Position numbers and translations under genes: made by a program. The notes below the pieces were generated by a model. That model did not search any database. It worked only from the letters and a program-made list of their open reading frames with translations, and was not told the origin of the DNA. Shown piece by piece: positions 59,015-64,000 of a stretch of 64,000 nucleotides of DNA (its first letter is position 1; the number at the start of each line of letters is the position of its first letter). Origin of the DNA: Zoogloea oleivorans (GTDB taxonomy: Bacteria; Pseudomonadota; Gammaproteobacteria; Burkholderiales; Rhodocyclaceae); the NCBI GenBank assembly GCA_030157785.1, contig JAOAUC010000017.1, forward strand, positions 1-64,000, written 5' to 3'.

Positions 59015-59060
59015 TAATAATACCCGGGTTAAATTGCCGTGTAAATAATACCCGGGTAAA
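59015..59060 (-). promoter_or_regulatory. Promoter and tandem ACCCGGGT operator of DUF2239
   Basis: Minus strand TTTACA (59040-59045), 17 nt, TATTAT (59017-59022). Two copies of AATACCCGGGTWA are centred 28 bp apart (palindromic cores 59021-59030 and 59049-59058), one in the spacer/-10 region and one upstream of the -35. Placement suits a repressor binding twice on the same DNA face. Confidence 0.65.
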
Positions 59061-59148
59061 AATTGGCGGTCGTGCTTCTGTGACTGCCGTATCAGTACTG
59101 CCGAGTCTTCCTGTCTTGCTCGACAACACCGGGTTGGATCAACTTCAT

Positions 59149-59196
59149 GCGTCAATTCTTCATTTGACGCGGTTCAATATTTCGACAATACTCGAA
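59149..59196 (+). promoter_or_regulatory. Arsenic operon promoter and ArsR operator candidates
   Basis: TTGACG (59164-59169), 17 nt, AATACT (59187-59192). Inverted repeat GCGTCAA/TTGACGC (59149-59155, 59164-59170) covers the -35; a second, TTCGA-N6-TCGAA (59181-59196), covers the -10. No Shine-Dalgarno precedes the arsR ATG, which sits about where transcription should start, so the message may be leaderless. Confidence 0.55.
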
Positions 59197-59198
59197 TC

Positions 59199-59570
59199 AT
59201 GGAAACGTTAAACGCAGCCGAATCCCTCGCCGCCCTCGGACACGAGACCCGCCTTGCCATCTTCCGCGTCCTCGTGCAGGTCGGGCCGGAAGGGCTCAAT
59301 GCTGGTGCTATCGGCGAGAAGCTCGGCCTTGCGCCGGCGACCCTGTCCTTCCATCTGTCGCACCTGAGCCGGGTCGGCCTGATCCGCGGGCGACAGGAAA
59401 GCCGCTTCATCTTTTATTCGGCGGACTACAGCGCGATGGACGATCTGATCGCCTTTCTGACCGCCAACTGCTGCCAGGGCAATACCTGCCTGACGAAAAC
59501 CGCCAGCTGCGAAAGCACCGACAAGCGCCGGAGCGCTAAACCTGCCTGCGAAGGAGAGTCCTGTGAGTGA
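59199..59570 (+). CDS. arsR: ArsR/SmtB-family arsenic repressor
   Basis: 123 residues. Winged-helix repressor (LGLAPATLSFHLSHLSRVGL recognition helix, about 43-62). As(III)-binding cysteines are C-terminal: Cys91, Cys92 and Cys97 (NCCQGNTC), the arrangement known from Acidithiobacillus-type ArsR, with further Cys near the end (CEGESCE). It probably represses the whole ars operon and releases DNA on binding As(III)/Sb(III). It overlaps arsC1 by 8 nt. Confidence 0.93.
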   Translation: METLNAAESLAALGHETRLAIFRVLVQVGPEGLNAGAIGEKLGLAPATLSFHLSHLSRVGLIRGRQESRFIFYSADYSAMDDLIAFLTANCCQGNTCLTKTASCESTDKRRSAKPACEGESCE

Positions 59571-60072
59571 ACGTATCTACAACGTACTTTTTCTGTGCAC
59601 TGGCAACTCGGCGCGCAGCATCCTCGCCGAGGCCATCCTCAACCAGATCGGCAAGGGCCGCTTCCGCGCCTACAGTGCCGGCAGTCACCCGGCCGGCAAG
59701 GTCAATCCTTACGTTCTGGAAATGCTGGCAGCCCAGAACCTGCCGGTGGCCGAGCTGCGCAGCAAGAGCTGGGACGAGTTCGCGGCGCCCGGCGCCCCGG
59801 CGCTGGATTTCGTGTTCACCGTTTGCGACAACGCCGCAGGCGAGGTTTGCCCGGTATGGCCGGGTCAGCCGGTCTCGGCGCATTGGGGTATCGAGGATCC
59901 TGCGGCCGTCCAGGGCGACGACGCGGCCAGGCGTCACGCGGTGCACACCGCGCTGCAACTTCTGAACCGCAGGATTTCCGTATTCATCAACCTGCCCTTT
60001 GCCAAGCTCGACAAGATGGCCCTCAAGCAGGAAGTGGACAGCATCGGTCGCCTGCGCGAGCAGGGGCAATAA
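59563..60072 (+). CDS. arsC: ArsC-like low-molecular-weight phosphatase-family arsenate reductase
   Basis: 169 residues. The P-loop LFLCTGNSARS (C-x5-R) is intact. The Cys pair expected in thioredoxin-linked ArsC occurs in VCDNAAGEVCPVWPG with one extra residue of spacing, and the P-loop lacks the second Cys after S, so its mechanism may differ from that of the next gene. It reduces arsenate to arsenite or acts on a phosphate-like intermediate. The start overlaps arsR. Confidence 0.85.
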   Translation: MSERIYNVLFLCTGNSARSILAEAILNQIGKGRFRAYSAGSHPAGKVNPYVLEMLAAQNLPVAELRSKSWDEFAAPGAPALDFVFTVCDNAAGEVCPVWPGQPVSAHWGIEDPAAVQGDDAARRHAVHTALQLLNRRISVFINLPFAKLDKMALKQEVDSIGRLREQGQ

Positions 60073-60094
60073 GCCGTATTTTTGGAACCCCGCA

Positions 60095-60514
60095 ATGACT
60101 CCCACCGTACTCGTACTGTGCACGGGCAACTCGTGCCGCTCCCAGATGGGCGAAGCCATCCTCAACCACGATCTTGCCGGCCGGGTTCGCGCCCTGTCGG
60201 CCGGCACCGTGCCGCAGCCCAAGGTTGCCGACGGCGCCATCGTGGCCCTGCAGCTTGCCGGCCTGCCCACCGACGGCCTGCACCCCAAGCTGATCGACAC
60301 GCTGCTCGATGAATCCATCGACCTCGTCGTCAGCGTGTGTGACAACGCCAAGGAGAGCTGCCCGATCTTCCCGCGTCCGGTGAAACGCATCCACGTGCCT
60401 TTTCACGACCCCCACGGCGAGCCGCTGGACAGCTTCATCGCCGTGCGCGACGAAATCCGCCGCGTGCTGGTGCCGGCCTTGGTCGAGGCCCTGGGGCTGG
60501 AGGCCAAGCCATGA
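60095..60514 (+). CDS. arsC: Thioredoxin-coupled arsenate reductase ArsC
   Basis: 139 residues from ATG 60095, the size of the Bacillus/Staphylococcus ArsC. All three catalytic cysteines fit: P-loop LCTGNSCRSQMGEAIL and the CDNAKESC pair seven residues apart, matching Cys82/Cys89. It converts As(V) to As(III), the form exported by Acr3. It overlaps acr3 by 4 nt. Confidence 0.92.
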   Translation: MTPTVLVLCTGNSCRSQMGEAILNHDLAGRVRALSAGTVPQPKVADGAIVALQLAGLPTDGLHPKLIDTLLDESIDLVVSVCDNAKESCPIFPRPVKRIHVPFHDPHGEPLDSFIAVRDEIRRVLVPALVEALGLEAKP

Positions 60515-61584
60515 GCGCCCAGTGCGAAGCCACGCTGAAGGCCGCTGCGGGCGTGCCGATGAGCGTTTTCGAGCGCTACCTCACGGTCTGGGTGTTCCTG
60601 TGCATTCTCGCCGGCGTGGGCCTTGGCCAGCTGGCGCCGGGCGTCTTCCAGGCCATCGGACGCATGGAGGTGGCGCAGGTGAACCTGCCGGTCGGCCTCC
60701 TGATCTGGGTGATGGTCATCCCGATGCTGGTGAAGGTGGATTTCGGCGCGCTGCATGAAGTGAAGGGCCACATCCGTGGCATCGGCGTCACGCTGTTCGT
60801 CAATTGGCTGGTCAAGCCCTTCTCGATGGCCTTTCTCGGCTGGCTCTTCGTGCGCAACGTGTTTGCGCCGATGCTCCCGGCCGATCAGCTCGACAGCTAC
60901 ATCGCCGGCCTCATCCTGCTGGCGGCGGCGCCGTGCACGGCGATGGTGTTCGTGTGGAGCCGGCTCTCCAACGGCGATCCGCTGTTCACGCTGTCGCAGG
61001 TGGCGCTCAACGACACGATCATGGTGGTGGCCTTTGCGCCGCTGGTGGGCTTTTTGCTGGGCATCTCGGCGATCTCTGTGCCTTGGGATACGCTGATTCT
61101 TTCGGTGGTGCTTTACATTGTGATTCCGGTGATCCTCTCGCAGGTGTGGCGCCAGCTGCTGCTGGCAAAGGGCCGGGCGAGTTTCGATGCGGCGATGGAG
61201 AAGATCGGCCCGTGGTCGATCTGCGCGCTGCTGACCACACTGGTGCTGCTGTTCGCCTTTCAGGGCAAGGCCATCATCGAGCAGCCGCTGGTCATCGCCT
61301 TGCTGGCGGTGCCCATCCTGATCCAGGTCTTCTTCAACTCGGCGCTGGCCTACTGGCTCAACCGGGTGGTCGGCGAGAAGCACAGCGTGGCAGGCCCGTC
61401 AGCGCTGATCGGCGCCTCCAACTTTTTCGAGCTGGCGGTGGCCGCGGCCATCGGCCTGTTCGGTTTCGAGTCCGGCGCGGCGCTGGCGACGGTGGTCGGT
61501 GTGCTCATCGAGGTGCCGGTGATGCTGCTGGTGGTCAAAGTGGTGAATTCCAGCAAGGGCTGGTACGAAAGGAGTCCCGCATGA
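60511..61584 (+). CDS. acr3: Arsenite exporter ACR3
   Basis: 357 residues with about ten membrane helices. The conserved Cys in LAAAPCTAMVFVWS and the GxxNFFELAVAAAI segment identify Acr3 rather than ArsB. It expels As(III), using proton motive force. The gene is in the middle of the ars operon; its 3' end overlaps the arsD start (ATGA). Confidence 0.94.
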   Translation: MSAQCEATLKAAAGVPMSVFERYLTVWVFLCILAGVGLGQLAPGVFQAIGRMEVAQVNLPVGLLIWVMVIPMLVKVDFGALHEVKGHIRGIGVTLFVNWLVKPFSMAFLGWLFVRNVFAPMLPADQLDSYIAGLILLAAAPCTAMVFVWSRLSNGDPLFTLSQVALNDTIMVVAFAPLVGFLLGISAISVPWDTLILSVVLYIVIPVILSQVWRQLLLAKGRASFDAAMEKIGPWSICALLTTLVLLFAFQGKAIIEQPLVIALLAVPILIQVFFNSALAYWLNRVVGEKHSVAGPSALIGASNFFELAVAAAIGLFGFESGAALATVVGVLIEVPVMLLVVKVVNSSKGWYERSPA

Positions 61585-61958
61585 AAAAGCTTGAAGTGTT
61601 CGACCCGGCGATGTGCTGCCCGACCGGCGTGTGTGGCGTGGATGTAGACCCGGCGCTGGCGCAGTTTGCCGCCGACCTGAAGTGGGTCGAGGCGCAGGGC
61701 GTGGCGGTGGCCCGTCACAACCTCGGCCAGGAACCCCAGGCTTTCGCTGCCAACCCGGCGGTGATCGCCGAAATGCAGGCCGGCATGGACCGCCTGCCGA
61801 TCCTTGCCGTGGATGGCCAGATCGTGTCCACCGGCCTCTATCCGACCCGCGCCCAGCTGGCCCACAAGCTCGGCCTGCCGCTGGCCACCGCCGACAAGCC
61901 GCGCATCCGCATTCCGGTGGTCGGCGGTGGTTGCGAGCCCGGCTCCGGCTGCTGCTGA
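61581..61958 (+). CDS. arsD: Arsenite metallochaperone ArsD
   Basis: 125 residues. The As(III)-carrying cysteines are present (Cys12, Cys13 and Cys18 in CCPTGVC), with a second set in the C-terminal GGGCEPGSGCC. It hands As(III) to the ArsA ATPase, encoded 10 bp downstream. Confidence 0.95.
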   Translation: MKKLEVFDPAMCCPTGVCGVDVDPALAQFAADLKWVEAQGVAVARHNLGQEPQAFAANPAVIAEMQAGMDRLPILAVDGQIVSTGLYPTRAQLAHKLGLPLATADKPRIRIPVVGGGCEPGSGCC

Positions 61959-61968
61959 GGACGCGATC

Positions 61969-63705
61969 ATGGCGCTGCCCGACGTCCGCACCCGTTACCT
62001 GTTTTTCACCGGCAAGGGCGGCGTCGGCAAGACGTCCCTGTCCTGCGCCACCGGCCTGGCCCTTGCCGAGGCCGGCCGGCGGGTGCTGATCGTCAGTACC
62101 GATCCGGCCTCCAACCTCGATGAAGTGCTCGAAACGCCCCTCGGCGCGACACCGACGCAGGTGCTGCCGGGCCTCTTTGCCCTCAACATTGACCCGGAAG
62201 CGGCTGCGGCGGCCTACCGGGAGCGCATGGTCGGGCCTTATCGCGGGATCCTGCCGGACGCGGCGATCCGCAGCATGGAGGAGCAGTTCTCCGGCGGCTG
62301 TACCGTCGAGATCGCTGCTTTCGACGCCTTCGCCGAGTTGCTTGGCCTGCCGGCGCGCACCGCTGATTTCGATCACGTCATCTTCGATACCGCGCCCACC
62401 GGCCACACCCTGCGCCTGCTGACCCTGCCGTCGGCGTGGTCCGAATTCCTCGACACCAACGCGGGCGGCGCGTCCTGCCTCGGGCCGCTGTCGGGGCTCG
62501 ACAAGCAGAAGGATCTCTACGCCGCCACGGTGGCCGAACTGGCCGACCCGGCGCGCACCACCGTCGTGCTGGTCGCCCGCCCGGAAGCCGCCGCTCTGCG
62601 CGAGGCCGAGCGCACCCGCGCTGAACTTGCCGAGCTGGGGGTGCGCAACCAGTGGCTGGCGGTTAATGGGGTGTTTGTCGCCGGCAGTGACGATGCCATC
62701 GCCACCGCCATGGGTGACCGTCACGCTCTGGCGCTGGCGCACATTCCTGTCGGGCTGAATGAACTGCCGCGCAGTGAAACGCCTTTTGTGGCCCGCGGCA
62801 TGGTTGGGCTGGCAGCTCTGCAGGCGGCCATGCAGCCGGTTGCCGTGGCGCCGAAGGCCTGCGCGATGCCGGATGTTGACCTGCCCGCCGGTCTGGCGCC
62901 CCTCATCGACCAACTGGCCGCCACCGGTCACGGGGTGGTGATGACCATGGGCAAGGGCGGCGTCGGCAAGACGTCGGTTGCCGCTGCGGTCGCCCTGAGC
63001 CTCGCCCGGCGTGGCCACAAGGTGCTGCTGACGACTACCGATCCTGCGGCCCATCTGTCGTGGACGCTGGAAGAAGCCGAGCCGAACCTGCGCATCGGGC
63101 GGATCGACCCGGCTGCCGAAGTCGCCCGTCACCGGGACGATGTGCTGGCGAGGGCTGGCGCGAACCTCGATCCGAACGCCCGCGCCATGCTCGAAGAAGA
63201 CCTGCGTTCGCCCTGTACCGAGGAAATCGCCGTCTTTCACGCCTTCGCCCGCACGGTGGAGGAGGGGCGCGACGCCTTCGTGGTGCTGGATACGGCGCCC
63301 ACCGGCCACACCATCCTGCTGATGGACTCTGCCGAGGCCTATCACCGGGAAGTGCTGCGCACCCGCGGCGACATGCCCGAGGCGGTGCGCCAATTGCTGC
63401 CGCGTCTGCGCGATCCGGACTTCACCCGCGTCCTGATCGTGACCCTCGCCGAGGCCACGCCGGTGCACGAGGCCGAGCGCCTGCAGGCGGATCTGCGCCG
63501 CGCCCAGATCGAGCCCTTTGCGTGGGTCATCAACCAAAGCCTGCTGGCCAGCGGTACCGTTGATCCGGTGCTGGCGGCGCGGGGTGGCTACGAGGCGCCG
63601 TTCATCCGGCGCGTCGGCGAGCTGGCCACGCGGGTGGCGCTGGTGCCCTGGCTGGCCGAAGCGCCGGTCGGTGGTGCGGGGCTGGCGGGAATGATCAGGG
63701 CCTGA
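61969..63705 (+). CDS. arsA: Arsenical pump ATPase ArsA
   Basis: 578 residues from ATG 61969, with the two-domain fold: P-loop 1 [11 protein letters not shown] (about 16-26) and P-loop 2 [13 protein letters not shown] (about 327-339). [12 protein letters not shown] occurs in both halves. The As(III)-site Cys are seen in [10 protein letters not shown] (about 110) and [10 protein letters not shown] (about 416). It energises arsenite export, here with Acr3 rather than ArsB. Its 3' end overlaps the YaiI gene by 11 bp. Confidence 0.95.
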   Translation: MALPDVRTRYLFFTGKGGVGKTSLSCATGLALAEAGRRVLIVSTDPASNLDEVLETPLGATPTQVLPGLFALNIDPEAAAAAYRERMVGPYRGILPDAAIRSMEEQFSGGCTVEIAAFDAFAELLGLPARTADFDHVIFDTAPTGHTLRLLTLPSAWSEFLDTNAGGASCLGPLSGLDKQKDLYAATVAELADPARTTVVLVARPEAAALREAERTRAELAELGVRNQWLAVNGVFVAGSDDAIATAMGDRHALALAHIPVGLNELPRSETPFVARGMVGLAALQAAMQPVAVAPKACAMPDVDLPAGLAPLIDQLAATGHGVVMTMGKGGVGKTSVAAAVALSLARRGHKVLLTTTDPAAHLSWTLEEAEPNLRIGRIDPAAEVARHRDDVLARAGANLDPNARAMLEEDLRSPCTEEIAVFHAFARTVEEGRDAFVVLDTAPTGHTILLMDSAEAYHREVLRTRGDMPEAVRQLLPRLRDPDFTRVLIVTLAEATPVHEAERLQADLRRAQIEPFAWVINQSLLASGTVDPVLAARGGYEAPFIRRVGELATRVALVPWLAEAPVGGAGLAGMIRA

Positions 63706-64000
63706 GTGCCCTGGCCAGAAAACGGTCCAGCGCTCCGCCAAAGGCCTGCCGGTCGGCCTGACTGAAGGCGTTGGGCCCTCCGGTCTGCACGCCGCTGCTG
63801 CGCAGCTCCTCGAGAAAGTTGCGCATCGACAGGCGTTCGGCAATGTTGGCGGCGGTGTACAGCTCGCCCCGCGGGTTGAGGGCGTGGGCCTGGCGTTCGA
63901 GCACGGCCGAGGCCAGCGGAATGTCGGCGGTGATCACCAGGTCGCCGGCCGCCAGCTGGTCGACGATGTGCGCGTCGGCCACGTCGAAGCCCGACGGCAC
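63695..64000 (-). CDS. YaiI/YqxD (DUF188) family protein, C-terminal part
   Basis: 101 residues of the C-terminal part; the start lies beyond the window, since the terminal codon is an internal Val (GTG). The family pattern is present: [27 protein letters not shown] by position 4-30, then [20 protein letters not shown] (about 41-60) and [14 protein letters not shown]. YaiI/YqxD proteins are predicted nucleic-acid-binding with a PIN-like fold; function is uncertain. Confidence 0.9.
   Translation of the reverse strand: MPSGFDVADAHIVDQLAAGDLVITADIPLASAVLERQAHALNPRGELYTAANIAERLSMRNFLEELRSSGVQTGGPNAFSQADRQAFGGALDRFLARALRP

Noticed and set aside
1..64000. tRNA, rRNA, CRISPR, transposase, phage or toxin-antitoxin genes
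   Set aside because: None recognised by eye; a tRNAscan, IS or CRISPR search was not possible here.

Overview
The window is GC-rich chromosomal DNA from a betaproteobacterium, most likely Rhodocyclales (Azospira/Azonexus/Dechloromonas type). This rests on family-level recognition: proteobacterial phosphoribulokinase, polar flagellar genes, nif accessory genes, PEP-CTERM proteins, a phasin, and dense operons with ATGA/GTGA overlaps. No rRNA, tRNA, CRISPR array, transposase or integrase was seen.

Layout. 1-5.5 kb: the start of transketolase, a PDZ-like lipoprotein plus a MORN-repeat protein, phosphoribulokinase and an inositol-phosphatase-family enzyme. 5.7-11.3 kb: rsmE, a double-domain polyphosphate:AMP phosphotransferase, argA, a PAS-GGDEF diguanylate cyclase and yggX. 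11.3-16.4 kb (minus): late flagellar genes flhB-like, fliK, fliT, fliS, fliD, flaG, fliC, with sigma-28-type promoters before fliD and fliC. 16.7-29.8 kb (minus): one nine-gene operon reading towards fliC. It makes a CDP-sugar (rfbF, rfbG, rfbH) and adds two methyltransferases, a ThDP enzyme, a divergent NeuB-type synthase, an epimerase/reductase and a 1209-residue multidomain glycosyltransferase. It is probably a surface-glycan or flagellin-glycosylation island. A canonical G-quadruplex motif lies just upstream.

29.9-39 kb: a secreted protein, a HAD phosphatase, tcdA, an M23 peptidase, a CbiX-like chelatase, a receiver-HATPase protein and an RND efflux operon beginning in a 36-bp palindrome. 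39-45 kb: a signalling cassette of a CHASE-PAS histidine kinase, a receiver-HATPase protein and a receiver-PAS-PP2C phosphatase, resembling a partner switch split over separate proteins. 45-49.1 kb: nasT and nrtA-nrtB-ATPase for nitrate uptake. The 387-bp gap before nrtA holds, in order, an NtrC-type palindrome, an IHF site, a sigma-54 promoter, two ANTAR-type hexaloop hairpins and an intrinsic terminator overlapping the second hairpin. The operon therefore looks controlled by both nitrogen limitation and nitrate.

49.1-57.3 kb: a PEP-CTERM SGNH hydrolase, nitroreductase, phasin, nifX-like and nifZ genes facing a hemerythrin gene across two sigma-54 promoters 4 bp apart, nifF flavodoxin with its own sigma-54 promoter, a PEP-CTERM-system acyltransferase, a ThiF-family protein and a CDF metal exporter. 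57.4-59 kb: a small accessory patch (GFA, GIY-YIG, DUF2239) with a repeated ACCCGGGT operator. 59.2-63.7 kb: arsenic operon arsR-arsC1-arsC2-acr3-arsD-arsA, then the end of a YaiI/YqxD gene.

All functions are inferred from sequence patterns and family knowledge; no database search was run.
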